From the NCBI GenBank assembly GCA_016716905.1, contig JADJUS010000004.1:1054001-1118000 (forward strand): DNA of 64,000 bases. The letters are read 5' to 3'. The DNA is from Acidobacteriota bacterium. GTDB taxonomy: Bacteria > Acidobacteriota > Vicinamibacteria > Vicinamibacterales > SCN-69-37. A model generated the notes under the pieces. The model was not told the origin of the DNA, did no database searches, and was given only the letters and a program-made list of their open reading frames with translations. A program made the position numbers and the translations under genes. The first letter of the stretch is position 1. Every line of letters starts with the position of its first letter. Below are positions 50,627 through 59,951 of the stretch, one piece after another.

Positions 50627-53523
50627 AAACTCTCAAACAACATTGGATTCTGGCCACGGTAATCGTGGCGGTCGCGGCCGGCTCCACGCTGGCCGCACAA
50701 ACTCGACAGTCCCCAGCCCCGCGAACCGCTCCCCAGACGCTCGCCGCGGTCACTTCGCCGAAGGCGGAACTGGGCAATAACATTGGCGACGACTACTACC
50801 TCGCCAACTACACCCAGTTGATGGCGTACTGGCGCAAGCTCGAGAAGGAATCGCCGCGCCTGAAGGTGGTGGAGATCGGCAAGACCGCTGAAGGGCGGCC
50901 GCACCTGATGACCATCATCACGTCGCCCGAAAATCATCGCCGCCTCGATCGGTTCCGCGAGATCTCAGCCCGGCTGGCCACCGCTGAGGGCCTGACCGAC
51001 GAGCAGGCGCGCGCGCTGGCGAAAGAAGGCAAAGCCGTGGTCTGGATCGACGGCGGCTTGCACGCCACCGAAGTCCTGGGCGCACAGCAGTTGATGGAAA
51101 CGGTCTACCAGTTGGTGAGCCGCACCGACGAAGAGACGATGCGAATTCTCAACGACGTGATCATCCTGGCCGTGCACGCGAATCCGGACGGGATGGAACT
51201 GGTGTCCAACTGGTACATGCGGAATCCCGTCCCGGAGCAGCGCTCCACGGGCGGCATTCCGGTGCTGTACCAGAAGTACGCCGGTCACGATAACAACCGC
51301 GACTTCTACATGTCGGCGCTCGACGAATCCACCAACATGAATCGCGTGATGTACAAGGAGTGGTTCCCGCAAATCATGTACAACCACCACCAGACCGGCC
51401 CCGCCGGCACGGTGATGTTTGCGCCGCCCTTCCGCGATCCGTTCAACTACAACTTCCACCCTCTGATTCCTGCAGGGATTGACCTGGTGGGCTCGGCGAT
51501 GGCGACGCGTTTCCTGGCCGAGAACAAGCCTGGCGTGACGTCTCGCGCGGGCGCGGCGTACTCGACGTGGTGGAACGGCGGCCTGCGTACGACCGCGTAC
51601 TTCCACAACATGATCGGCATCCTGACCGAGACCATTGGCAATCCGACGCCGACGCAGATTCCGTTCACGGCGAGCAAGTTGCTGCCCAACTCGAGCCTCT
51701 GGTCGCCGATTGCGCCGCAGCAATGGCACTTCCGCCAGTCGATCGACTACTCGTTGACGGCGAACTACGCCATTCTCGATCTGGCATCGCGGTATCGCGA
51801 GACGTTCCTCTTCAACATCTACCAGATGGGCCGCGACAACATTAAGCGGTCGAGCGAAGACTCGTGGACGATGACGCCGCGGCGCGTGGCGGCGATTCAG
51901 GCGAAGATGGCGGCGGCCGGTGGAGCGGGCGGCGGCCGTGGTGGACGCGGTGGTGCCGCGGTGGCTCCGGCTGGCGCGGCTCCGGCTGCGGGCGGCGGTC
52001 GTGGTGCCGGTGCGGGTGCGGGCGCGCCCAATCCCTACTGGACAGAGTTGCACTCTCCCGAGATGCGCGATCCGCGCGGGTTCATCATGAGCGCGGACCA
52101 GCCGGACTTCGGCACGGCGACGCGTTTCATGAACACCCTGATCAAGACGGGCGTCACGGTGCATCGCGCGACCGCGGCCTTCACGGTCAACGGCAAGCAG
52201 TACCCGGCCAACTCCTACGTCGTCAAGACGGCGCAGGCGTTCCGGCCGCATGTGATGGACATGTTTGAGCCGCAGGATCACCCGGATGACTTCCCGTATC
52301 CCGGTGGCCCGCCGAGCCGTCCGTACGACAGCGCCGGCTACACGCTCGCGATGCAGATGGGTGTGCAGTTCGACCGTATCCTCGACGGCTTTGATGGTCC
52401 GTTTGTGAAGGTTGTCGGCATGGCCGTCACACCGGCAGGCCGGGTCATTGGCGGCACGACGGGCGCCGGCCAGGCCGCGGGTTATTACTTCACGCACAAG
52501 GCCAACGACAGCTACATCGCCGTCAACCGCCTGACGAAGGCCGGCGAAACGGTGTCGTGGCTGGCGGATGGCCCCATGGGCGCCGGCACGTTCTACGTCA
52601 CGGCCAAGGCCACGACGCGTGCGACCCTCGAAAAGCTCGCGGTGGATCTGGGACTGACGTTCCAGGCCGCCACGTCGGCGCCCACCGGTCGCATGACCGT
52701 ACTGCGCGCGCCGCGCATCGGCCTGTTCGATCAGTACGGCGGGCAGATGCCTTCTGGGTGGACGCGGCTCGTCTTTGAGAACTTCGAGTTCCCGTACACC
52801 GTGGTGTACCCGCCGATGCTTGATGCCGGCAACCTGATCGACAAGTTCGACATCCTCATCTTCAACGATGGCGGCATTCCTGCTGTGGGTGGCGGTGCGG
52901 GTGGCGGCCGCGGCGGCGGGGGTGGTGGTGGCGGTCGTGGCGGTGGCGCGGGTCCTGAAATCCCCGAGGAGTTCCGCAACCGGCAGGGCAGCGTGACTGC
53001 CGAGACGATGAACAAGATCAAGGAGTTCGTGCGTGCGGGCGGCACCGTGCTGACCATCGGCGGCGCATCGTCCAGCATTGCCGCGCACTTTGACCTGCCG
53101 ATCGAGAGCCACCTCACCGAGCGTGGCGAAGACGGCCGCCTCGGCCCGCTGCCGGGAACGAAGTTCTACGTGCCTGGGTCGGTGTTGCGCGCGGCCGTGG
53201 AGCCCAACTCGATTCTGGGTCACGGCACCGGGCCGGAGATCGACGTGTTCTTCGACAACAGTCCGACGTTCCGTCTTGGACCGGCTGCCACCTCACGCGG
53301 CATCAAGACCATCGCGTGGTACAACACGCCGACACCGCTGCGCAGCGGCTGGGCGTGGGGACAGCACTATCTGGAGAACGGCATCGCGGCGTTCGAGGCC
53401 GAAGTGGGCAAGGGCCACCTCTACGTGTTCGGCCCCGAGATCGCCTTCAGATCTCAGCCGCACGGCACGTTCAAGTTCCTGTTCAACGGGATTCTGCTCA
53501 GCGCGACGGAAGGGCTGCGCTGA
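50623..53523 (+). CDS. Secreted M14 family zinc carboxypeptidase-like protein
   Basis: 966 residues. Signal peptide (ILATVIVAVAAGSTLAA). The M14 fold starts at about residue 60: VVEIGKTAEGRPHLMTIIT, the zinc pair His147/Glu150 in WIDGGLHATEV, VHANPDGMELVSNWYM, and YNHHQTGPAGTVMFAPP with the likely third His. Two Gly/Arg/Ala-rich loops (GGAGGGRGGRGG; GGGGGGGRGGG) interrupt the rest, as in other acidobacterial peptidases. C-terminal half contains a glutamine-amidotransferase-like segment (FDILIFNDGGIPAVGG, IKEFVRAGGTVLTIGG). Exopeptidase activity is likely. Co-transcribed with the TRAP permease by ATGA overlap. Confidence 0.88.
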   Translation: MKTLKQHWILATVIVAVAAGSTLAAQTRQSPAPRTAPQTLAAVTSPKAELGNNIGDDYYLANYTQLMAYWRKLEKESPRLKVVEIGKTAEGRPHLMTIITSPENHRRLDRFREISARLATAEGLTDEQARALAKEGKAVVWIDGGLHATEVLGAQQLMETVYQLVSRTDEETMRILNDVIILAVHANPDGMELVSNWYMRNPVPEQRSTGGIPVLYQKYAGHDNNRDFYMSALDESTNMNRVMYKEWFPQIMYNHHQTGPAGTVMFAPPFRDPFNYNFHPLIPAGIDLVGSAMATRFLAENKPGVTSRAGAAYSTWWNGGLRTTAYFHNMIGILTETIGNPTPTQIPFTASKLLPNSSLWSPIAPQQWHFRQSIDYSLTANYAILDLASRYRETFLFNIYQMGRDNIKRSSEDSWTMTPRRVAAIQAKMAAAGGAGGGRGGRGGAAVAPAGAAPAAGGGRGAGAGAGAPNPYWTELHSPEMRDPRGFIMSADQPDFGTATRFMNTLIKTGVTVHRATAAFTVNGKQYPANSYVVKTAQAFRPHVMDMFEPQDHPDDFPYPGGPPSRPYDSAGYTLAMQMGVQFDRILDGFDGPFVKVVGMAVTPAGRVIGGTTGAGQAAGYYFTHKANDSYIAVNRLTKAGETVSWLADGPMGAGTFYVTAKATTRATLEKLAVDLGLTFQAATSAPTGRMTVLRAPRIGLFDQYGGQMPSGWTRLVFENFEFPYTVVYPPMLDAGNLIDKFDILIFNDGGIPAVGGGAGGGRGGGGGGGGRGGGAGPEIPEEFRNRQGSVTAETMNKIKEFVRAGGTVLTIGGASSSIAAHFDLPIESHLTERGEDGRLGPLPGTKFYVPGSVLRAAVEPNSILGHGTGPEIDVFFDNSPTFRLGPAATSRGIKTIAWYNTPTPLRSGWAWGQHYLENGIAAFEAEVGKGHLYVFGPEIAFRSQPHGTFKFLFNGILLSATEGLR

Positions 53524-53588
53524 AGGAACACACTCGGGCTTGAGAACCAGCCCGAGCTACGTACCGGATCGATATGAACGTAGCTCGG

Positions 53589-54766
53589 TTCGATTCACGC
53601 GGTCGATGCAACGGCCGCCGCTAGTCTATCCGCAGGCGTTTCATAATCGAGCGTTTTGCGCGGACGCGTATTGAGCCGATCCGCAATCCGGTTGAGTTTC
53701 GCCTGGCTGAAGGTGCGCAGGTCCGTGCCCTCGGGGAAAGCATTGCCGGAGCAGCCCATTGGTGTTTTCGTGCCGCGCTGCCACGGGCTCTGCGGATCGC
53801 AGAGCTTACCTGGACGTTGGTGGCCATCGTAAATTGCCGATGGGCCGCCATCTCCGACCCTCGATCCCAGGTGAGCGAGCGTCGCAGTTGTGGCGGTAGT
53901 TGGCGAATGTGACGCGCGGTGCGCGCGACGCTGGGCGCATCGATCTGCGGCGTGCGCACCAGCATCACGAACCGCGAGTGCCGTTCGACCAGCGTGGCAA
54001 TGTGGGAATGGTGCGCCCCGCGGAGCAGATCGCCTTCCCAGTGACCCGGACGGCGCGATCGGTCGCCTCGGCCGGCCCCGGAATCGAGACCAGATCCGCA
54101 ATGCGCGAGTGCGTCAGGGCGGGCCGGCCCGTGGGCGTCGTAACGCCCCGCGCGTCGTAAATGCTGCACGAGGGCGCGCTTGAGGACGCCGCGGGCCTGG
54201 ACAAACAGACTGCGATAAATCGTCTCGTGTGAGACTTGCATCTCGGGATTATCACGGTAGCGTCGCCGCAACCACGCGGCAATCTGCTGCGGCGACCAAT
54301 CCTGCGTCAGGGCGGCCGCGACGACCGCGCGTAAGCGCGGCTGCTGGGCCAACCGACAGGGTTTCGGTCGCCGGGCCCGCCGCCACGCCGCGTGGTCGGC
54401 GGTGGCCGCGCGATACCGCGTGCGTCCGCCATGCCGATGCACTTCGCGGCTGATGGTCGACGTCGGACGGTGCAGCCGTCGGCCGATGGCCGCGAAGCTG
54501 TCGTGGGCCGCCACCCCACGCGAAATCTCCTCGCGCTCCGCCGCCGTCAGCGTCCGCGGGGCGCGACGCCGGGCGCGGCGGGATGCCGCCCCACTCGCGA
54601 ATCACGCTATGGATCGTTTGGCCCGACGCGCCGACCGCCGCCCCATCGCCGCGACGTTTCGCCCCGCTGTCGCCGCGCCCAGATCTCTGCTTTCAGGACT
54701 TCGCTCATGTCGAATGCTTGCACGCTCCACCTCCGTGGACCGTTGCAATCACCGCTTGAATTCACC
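53589..54766 (-). mobile_element. IS30-family insertion sequence, degenerate
   Basis: 1178 bp. Ends are imperfect inverted repeats: GATTCACGCGGTCGATGCAA on the left against GAATTCAAGCGGTGATTGCA (inverse of the right end), both continuing ACGG. It is flanked by a 3-base duplication, CGG (53586-53588 and 54767-54769), which reconstitutes the hairpin arm of the host repeat when removed. IS30 elements usually make 2-3 bp duplications. The transposase inside is frameshifted, so this copy is not autonomous. Confidence 0.88.
53595..54708 (-). pseudogene. IS30-family transposase, frameshifted
   Basis: Pieces of one protein lie in several frames. They are MSEVLKAEIWARRQRGET at the start, SGQTIHSVIREWGG, LTAAEREEISRGVAAHDSFA, a helix-turn-helix with RPTSTISREVHRHGG, DWSPQQIAAWLRRR and VSHETIYRSLF. 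The catalytic-core segments GHWEGDLLRGAHHSHIATLV and SLTWDRGSEMAAH are then followed in another frame by CDPQSPWQRGT and LNRIADRLNTRPRKTLDY. At least three frameshifts are needed to join them. These are IS30 (DDE) family signatures. Full length would be about 360 residues. Confidence 0.88.
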
Positions 54767-54852
54767 CGGGCTGTTCCTCAAGCCCGAGAAGCTGAACGTA
54801 GCTCGGCCTGTTCCTCAAGGCCGAGGCCGACCCGCACCGACCACAACGCGTG

Positions 54853-54887
54853 AAGGCCCTGAAGGATGAGTCATCCTTCAGGGCCTT
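54853..54887. terminator. Perfect hairpin downstream of the M28 peptidase gene
   Basis: AAGGCCCTGAAGGATGA and its exact inverse TCATCCTTCAGGGCCTT, with one base between, 6 bases beyond the peptidase stop. It is an intrinsic-terminator-like stem of 17 bp; a T-run is missing on the minus strand, so efficiency is uncertain. Confidence 0.75.
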
Positions 54888-54892
54888 CCGTC

Positions 54893-56633
54893 TTACTGGT
54901 TCGGAGCCCCGCCGCCTCGACCAGTACCAGGCGCGGCAGGCATCGCGGCCTTGTCGAAGCGCGGCAGCATCTGCTCGCGCATCGCGATGTGATAGACCGC
55001 CGACGCCACCGCAATCGCCGACTTCTTCACGTCGTCCACCACGATGCGCTCGTAGGTGTCGAGGTTGGTGTGCCACGTGTGGCTGTTAATATCAATCGGA
55101 TCCTGGCTGGCGCCGATGCCGGGGATGCCGGCCGCGTTGAAGATGGTGCTGTCCGTGCCGCCCGCCGCACGGCTGGCTGACGCCGTGGCGCCATAGACGC
55201 CGAAGTCTTCAAACTCTTTCAAGTACGTTGCCACAATCCGCGCCGCTTCAGGCGGGCCAAACACGGACATGCCGCGGACGCGGCCGGTGCCCGAGTCGAT
55301 GTTGAAGTAGCCGTTGAACTTCGAGAACTCGGGGAGCGGGTCTTCGGCGGAGCCGAAGTGCGCGGCCACGTAGGCACGCGAGCCCAGCAGGCCCTGTTCT
55401 TCGCCGCCCCAGAGCGCGACGCGAATCGTCCGTCGCGGCTTGACGCCGATGGCCTGAAGGATGCGAGCCGCCTCCATCATGATCACGCTGCCGGCGGCGT
55501 TGTCCGTGGCGCCGGTTGCCGAGTGCCACGAGTCCGGTGGCCGCCCAGCATCACCACTTCATCGGCTTTGTCCGTGCCGGGAATCTCGGCAATGGCGTTG
55601 TAGGACGTCCGGCCCGCCGGATAGTCGCGGTTGACGATGGTGAATTCGAGCTGCACCGGCGTGCCGTCAGCCATGATGCGCGTGATGCGGCCGTAGTCTT
55701 CGTTGCGCAGCACCACGGTGGGGACGGTCTTGGTCGTGTCGTACGCCGAGTAGTTGAACGCACGAATCTGGCCGTGTTCGCGAGCGGCGTCATTGACGCG
55801 CAGAGCGGCGCCTGCGGTCATCAGGAACGCGTTGACCCGTGTGGCCACGTCAGCCGCACTCAGTCGCGCTGGACCTGCCGGCGCCGCCGGTGGACCACCG
55901 CGTCCGGGGGCATTGCCGCCTCGCCCGCCTCGGCCCGCGCCACCAGGCGCCGCATTCGGATCCGGGTTGAACTGCGCTTTAGTCTGTTCGTCGTCCCGCC
56001 GTTTGGCGGGTGGGTTTTCCTGGAAGGCCACCTGCGTATGGGCACCCACAAACACGATGCCGCCGCGCACTTTGGCTTCGATGGACTTGAAATACGCGTT
56101 GAGTTCGTCCTCGGTCGGCCCCAGGCGCTGGGGCGCGTTGCCACGCCCGGCGCCGCCGCGGCCGGTCACGTCGGCCGCAATCGGAGCGTCGACCACGGGC
56201 CCCATGGGCGTGATGAGATGGACGCCTTCGGCGGTGACCGTGCCGTTGGTGGACGGCGTCCACGCGAGCACTTCAAACACCAGATTGTCTTTCACCGGCG
56301 AGAGGATGTGGCCGCTGGCCTTTTCGTTGAGCCAGCCGGCCCGGCCGAAGTCCCACGGCTCGAGCTTGCCGTTCTTGAACCCCCACTGTTCCATCTGCTG
56401 CACGGCCCACTTCGCCGCGTTTTCGTGGTTGGGCGAACCGTCAGCCTCGGTCCATACACGTCCGTCAGGAAATGCATGGTCCGCATGAGTTGGGAGTTGT
56501 CCCAGCCTTCTTTGCGAATTCGGGCGTTGACGTCCTTGTCAATTGTTTCCTGTGGGGCCTGGGTGGCCTGCGCGATGGGGTACGCCACCGCAAGACCGAA
56601 CATGAGCAACGGAAGAAGCAGCCTGCGCCTCAT
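54893..56633 (-). pseudogene. Secreted M28 family aminopeptidase, two frameshifts
   Basis: Three overlapping pieces in different frames make one peptidase of about 580 residues: signal peptide and MHFLTDVYGPRLT (start ATG 56633, GAGGAG 9 bases upstream); QQMEQWGFKNGKLEPWDFG through DEVVMLGGH with a PA-like insert and a Gly-rich loop; then DSWHSATGATDNAAGS, LWGGEEQGLLGSRAY and INSHTWHTNLDTYERI. One base is missing near 56437-56440 (GPRLT-GSPNHENAAKWA) and one near 55536-55541, exactly in the zinc motif GGH-LDSW. No other decay is visible, so recent inactivation or sequence error are both possible. Related to the M28 peptidase at 35.2-36.6 kb. Confidence 0.85.
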
Positions 56634-56712
56634 ATCTGAGCACTCCTCAAAGGTTGGGAATCGGACCCCTCGCCAGTCGTGTTCTGATAGGCGGTGAGCA
56701 AGCGGATCATAC

Positions 56713-57012
56713 ATGACGCACGAGACTTGGACCTATCCGGAGGAGCTGGCGCAGGCGCTGCTGATGTATGGGCTGAAACCCACGAGCGTGACGCCGCCGC
56801 TCATGGTGCGCGACGCCGTCAACGACCTGTACCGGTACGAAATCCGGCGCCTGCGGCAACGCCGTCACGACGGACTGGTGGAAAAATCGAGATACGTGGA
56901 CGAAGTGATCCTGCTGCGCAAGCGCTACTGGCCGCTCACGCTGCAGCCGGAACACTGGGAGAAGATCTGCGCTACCCGTTCTTCTCGGGTTCCCAGCGCA
57001 GACCAGCCCTGA
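56713..57012 (+). CDS. Small conserved-looking protein of unknown function
   Basis: 99 residues, soluble, charged (YRYEIRRLRQRRHDGLVEKS, VILLRKRYWPLTLQPEHWEK). A TYPEELAQALLMYGLKPTS N-terminus and intact frame in a region where most genes are broken suggest a real gene. It diverges from the M28 peptidase gene (79 bases between starts) and its 3' end overlaps the convergent ATP-grasp gene by 41 bases. No motif recognised. Confidence 0.7.
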   Translation: MTHETWTYPEELAQALLMYGLKPTSVTPPLMVRDAVNDLYRYEIRRLRQRRHDGLVEKSRYVDEVILLRKRYWPLTLQPEHWEKICATRSSRVPSADQP

Positions 57013-57995
57013 GAATGCGCTGAATCAGGGCCGGATAGTGGACCCCGGCCATGTCGGCCGACCGCGCGAAGTCTTCCCCGATGGCAATCTGGGGATTCGG
57101 GTTCGCCTCGATCACCCAGACGCGTCCCTGGGCATCAGTTCGCATGTCGATGCGCGCGTAGCCGCTCAGTTGCAGCGCCCGATACACACGCTTACACATC
57201 GCGGGATGCGTTCCTGCACACCTTCGGTCAACGGCTCGGCCACTCCCGTCATGATGCCGGCCTTCTCCTGATAACTGCCGCTCCACTTCACGCGCGAGGT
57301 CGCAATGCGATGTTGGCGGTCGGTCATCTTCTGGAAGAACATCTCCCAGACCGGAAACACCTGCAACCGGTCGTTGCCGACGATGGCGCAGTAGAGTTCG
57401 CGGCCTTCGATGTATTGCTCCACGATGGCTTCGGTGTGGATGGAGTCGTGAATAAACTGGATGCGCTCCAGCATGCGCCGTTCGTCTTCCACCACCGAGG
57501 CCTGCGAAATGCCGATCGAGGCCTCCTGCGTCAGTGACTTGACAATCACCGGATAGGTCATCCGCTTGGGAAGCTTGAACTTTCGGCGCCGGTACGCCAC
57601 GGCAAAATCGGGCGCGGAGATGCGGTGGTATTGCAGCAGTTTCTTCGACAAGGCCTTGTCGCGCGCCAGAATCATGCCCCGCGGATTGCAGCCGGTGTAC
57701 GGCAAGCGCAGCAGTTCCAGGTACGACACCACGTTCTGGTCGTAGGTGCCGACCTCGTGAAACGCCTCGAGAAGATTGAAGACGATGTGCGGTTTGAATT
57801 CTTCAGCCGCTTGTTTGATCGGCGTCAATTCGTCCGCGATGCCAAGCACACGCACTTCGTGCTTGAGATCGTCGCGAAGCGTTTGAGAACGTCGTATTCC
57901 GTCCGCCATGGAGCTTTGTCGGTCTCAATACCCGACACGTCGTCTGGCGGGACGAGGTAATGATGAATAAGGAGGAGGACGCGAAGTCTCCTCAT
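56972..57995 (-). pseudogene. ATP-grasp protein (D-alanine-D-alanine ligase-like), two frameshifts
   Basis: Joined pieces: MRRLRVLLLIHHYLVPPDD (start 57995, GAGG 9 bases upstream) to EYDVLK; LRDDLKHEVRVLGIADELTP through FNLLEAFHEVGTYDQNVVSY, LPYTGCNPRGMILARDKALS (Ddl-type PYTG), VIVKSLTQEASIGISQ, VEQYIEGRELYCAIVGN; then LQLSGYARIDMRTDAQGRVW and VIEANPNPQIA (ATP-grasp metal site). One A is missing near 57884 (AAA for AAAA) and one G near 57205. The intact protein would be about 340 residues and would form an amide or peptide bond with ATP. Its product is unknown; not clearly the cell-wall Ddl. Confidence 0.82.
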
Positions 57996-58008
57996 GCGCG
58001 GTGCCACC

Positions 58009-58932
58009 TCATTGCAGAGGAATCATAAACGGATCTCGCGCTGGAACAAAACGCGACGCGTGTTCCGACGTCGTCGTGAGCACATCGCGGAGGTACCAAT
58101 CGACGCCGCGATCCTGATGCCAGTCGCGCGGATACCCGAGCGACACCTCTTCATGTCTGACGCCGTGTCTGACGATCGTCGTGCGCATGTGCAGGTGGCC
58201 CGATACAACTGCGCGCGCGCGAAAGCGCCTCGGCCAGTCTTCAGTGCGCGTCGTGCCGCACCAAATCGAGAAGCGCGGTACTCGTGGTGGACGAGCGAGG
58301 TCGTAGCGCAAGGGCCAGTGATTGATGAGCACCGTCTCGGCATCTGCCGGCAAGGCGGACAATCTGGCTTCTGTTTCGTCGCACCGCGCAGCACACCACG
58401 CCGAGCGCGATGGCCAGGGTGTGGGGTCAAGCATCTGTTCGTCGCCGCAGACCACGCCGCTCTCGCGGGCCCAGGCCAGCGCACCTTCGCGCGTCACGTC
58501 TGGCGGACGAAACGAGTAGTCATAGAGCAAGAACATCGGACAGATGTAACTGGCGGAACTGGCGGAACTGGCGGAACTGGCGGAACTGGCGGAACTGGCG
58601 GAACTGGTGGAACTGGGGAACTGGGCGTAGGGGTCTTCTGGGGTTAGTACCCCGTAGCTGCGGCAGGTTTCGACGAGTTGGTCGTAGCGGGCCTGGCCGC
58701 GGGTGCGGTCGGTGGCGTCGGGCGGGCACCAGAGGTCGTGATTGCCCGGAGTCCAGATGACCTTGGCGAAGCGGGGTGTGAGCTGATCGAGCGCGAAGCG
58801 CAGGTGTTCAACCCGTTCGCCCACGTCACCGGCCACGATGAGCCAGTCTTCGGGATACTGGCCCAACGCCTCGATCCCTGCGCGATTCAGCTTGTGGCTG
58901 AGGTGGAGGTCGCTGATGGCAAGGAGGCGCAT
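58009..58932 (-). CDS. Metallophosphoesterase with an in-frame 9-bp repeat insertion
   Basis: 307 residues. Calcineurin-like motifs: ISDLHLSH (6-13), VAGDVGE, WTPGNHDLW, then NHWPL and VVSGHLHMRT. Dimetal phosphoesterase of unknown substrate. Between GNHD and the C-terminal metal motifs is SSTSSASSASSASSASSA..., the translation of a (GGAACTGGC)n array; normal-looking sequence resumes at YICPMFLLYDYSFRPPDV. The insertion is in a loop and keeps the frame, so the enzyme may still be active. The ATP-grasp gene begins 13 bases downstream of its stop on the same strand. Confidence 0.85.
   Translation of the reverse strand: MRLLAISDLHLSHKLNRAGIEALGQYPEDWLIVAGDVGERVEHLRFALDQLTPRFAKVIWTPGNHDLWCPPDATDRTRGQARYDQLVETCRSYGVLTPEDPYAQFPSSTSSASSASSASSASSASSASYICPMFLLYDYSFRPPDVTREGALAWARESGVVCGDEQMLDPTPWPSRSAWCAARCDETEARLSALPADAETVLINHWPLRYDLARPPRVPRFSIWCGTTRTEDWPRRFRARAVVSGHLHMRTTIVRHGVRHEEVSLGYPRDWHQDRGVDWYLRDVLTTTSEHASRFVPARDPFMIPLQ
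58548..58622. repeat. 9-bp tandem array inside the metallophosphoesterase gene
   Basis: About eight units of GGAACTGGC, the last ones GGAACTGGT and GGAACTGGG. The unit length is a multiple of three, so any gain or loss of units changes a Ser/Ala linker by three residues without shifting the frame. Confidence 0.95.
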
Positions 58933-59671
58933 CAGCGGGCGGTTAACGCGTCAAGCGTCACTTCGCTTACGGCAATGTCGGGCCGGGGCAAGCCGGCCGG
59001 CTGTGGCACGGCCACCGAGAGCAGATATCGAGGCGTCGGCTCAAACAACGCGAACGCCCAGTCCTGGCTGGTGCCCACGAGCGAGTCGCGGAAATGTATG
59101 GTCGGGTGCTCGCCAGCCACACTGAACTCCAGATCGGCCAAGTGGACGGCGATACCGAGGCCGCGCGCCTTCAAGTAGGCCTCCTTCAAGGTCCAGTAGG
59201 TCAGAAACCGGTGGGTCTGTGCGCCTTCCGGCTGCCGCTCGATGTCTGCGACTTCGGCCGGCGCGCAAAATCGCCGCGCCAGATCCCGCGTCAGCGGCTG
59301 GCGATCCAGATCCTCGAGATCCACGCCCACCGGGCCACCGACGACAACACACACGCCACCAGGTTGCCGGAATGAGCAAGGTTGAACGACCAGGGCGATG
59401 ACGGCGCCGCAATTTCAGGGCGGCCCCGCTCGCCCTCCTTCAGTTCCCACACCGCCGCGGGCGTCCCCGACAACGCCTCGAGCCAGCCACGAATCAGCAG
59501 TCGACCGACCAGAAACTGGTGCGCAGAGAGCGGATGACGGTAACGGGTGTATCGATCGCGTTCGGTCTGCGGCAGACGCGCCACCCAGGTCGCCGCGTCG
59601 CCTGCGCTGACCGCCGACACGTCGACCCAACAGACGCTGACGGCGGAACCCGCAGGATGTGGAAAGGACAC
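58932..59671 (-). pseudogene. Sfp-type 4'-phosphopantetheinyl transferase, one frameshift
   Basis: Activates acyl or peptidyl carrier proteins by adding phosphopantetheine from CoA. N-terminal piece: VCWVDVSAVS, RLPQTERDRYTRYRHPLSAH, FLVGRLLIRGWLEAL, WSFNLAHSGNLVACV; C-terminal piece: GGPVGVDLEDLDRQ (metal-binding Asp/Glu) and TYWTLKEAYLKARGLG (W-x2-KEA). The two join if two extra bases (GT) near 59335-59350 are removed. Start taken at GTG 59671. Divergent from the malonyltransferase gene; the gap between them is entirely a palindromic repeat. Confidence 0.85.
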
Positions 59672-59675
59672 GTCT

Positions 59676-59949
59676 GGTGATTGTAGCAATGGCGCTTGGT
59701 GACTGTGGCAATGGCGAAATGTCACAAATGTCCGAAATGGCGAAGTGCGGACAAACCATTGCAGGGAAGAATGTTCGAATGTCCTTGGTCGTCTATGGTT
59801 GAATCTGCCGCTCCAAGGTCATTCGCTCATTGCGCGTCTTGGACATTCGAGGGATTTGGCCACTCTCGCATTGCAGACATTTCGCCATTTCGGGCATTTG
59901 TGACATTTCGCCATTGCCACGATCACCAAGCGTCATTGCTACAATCACC
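59676..59949. repeat. 274-bp palindromic element filling a divergent promoter region
   Basis: Outer arms GGTGATTGTAGCAATG / CATTGCTACAATCACC, then GGCAATGGCGAAATGTCACA / TGTGACATTTCGCCATTGCC and the GAATGTCCTTGG ... CTTGGACATTCG core shared with 36632-36845 and 62480-62689. It begins 4 bases from the phosphopantetheinyl transferase start and ends 2 bases before the malonyltransferase ATG. Confidence 0.95.
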
Positions 59950-59951
59950 AC

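Larger units (their letters stand above)
53534..54826. repeat. CTTGAG hairpin repeat interrupted by an IS30-type element
   Basis: Left half CTCGGGCTTGAGAACCAGCC then CGAGCTACGT (53533-53562), spacer, and ACGTAGCTCGG (to 53588). The right half resumes as CGGGCTGTTCCTCAAGCCCG at 54767, followed by a further unit (TAGCTCGGCCTGTTCCTCAA, GGCCGAGG). Without the inserted element the arms CTCGGGCTTGAG / CTCAAGCCCGAG and GAGCTACGT / ACGTAGCTC pair around about 15 bases. Same family as 28957-29109. Confidence 0.9.
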
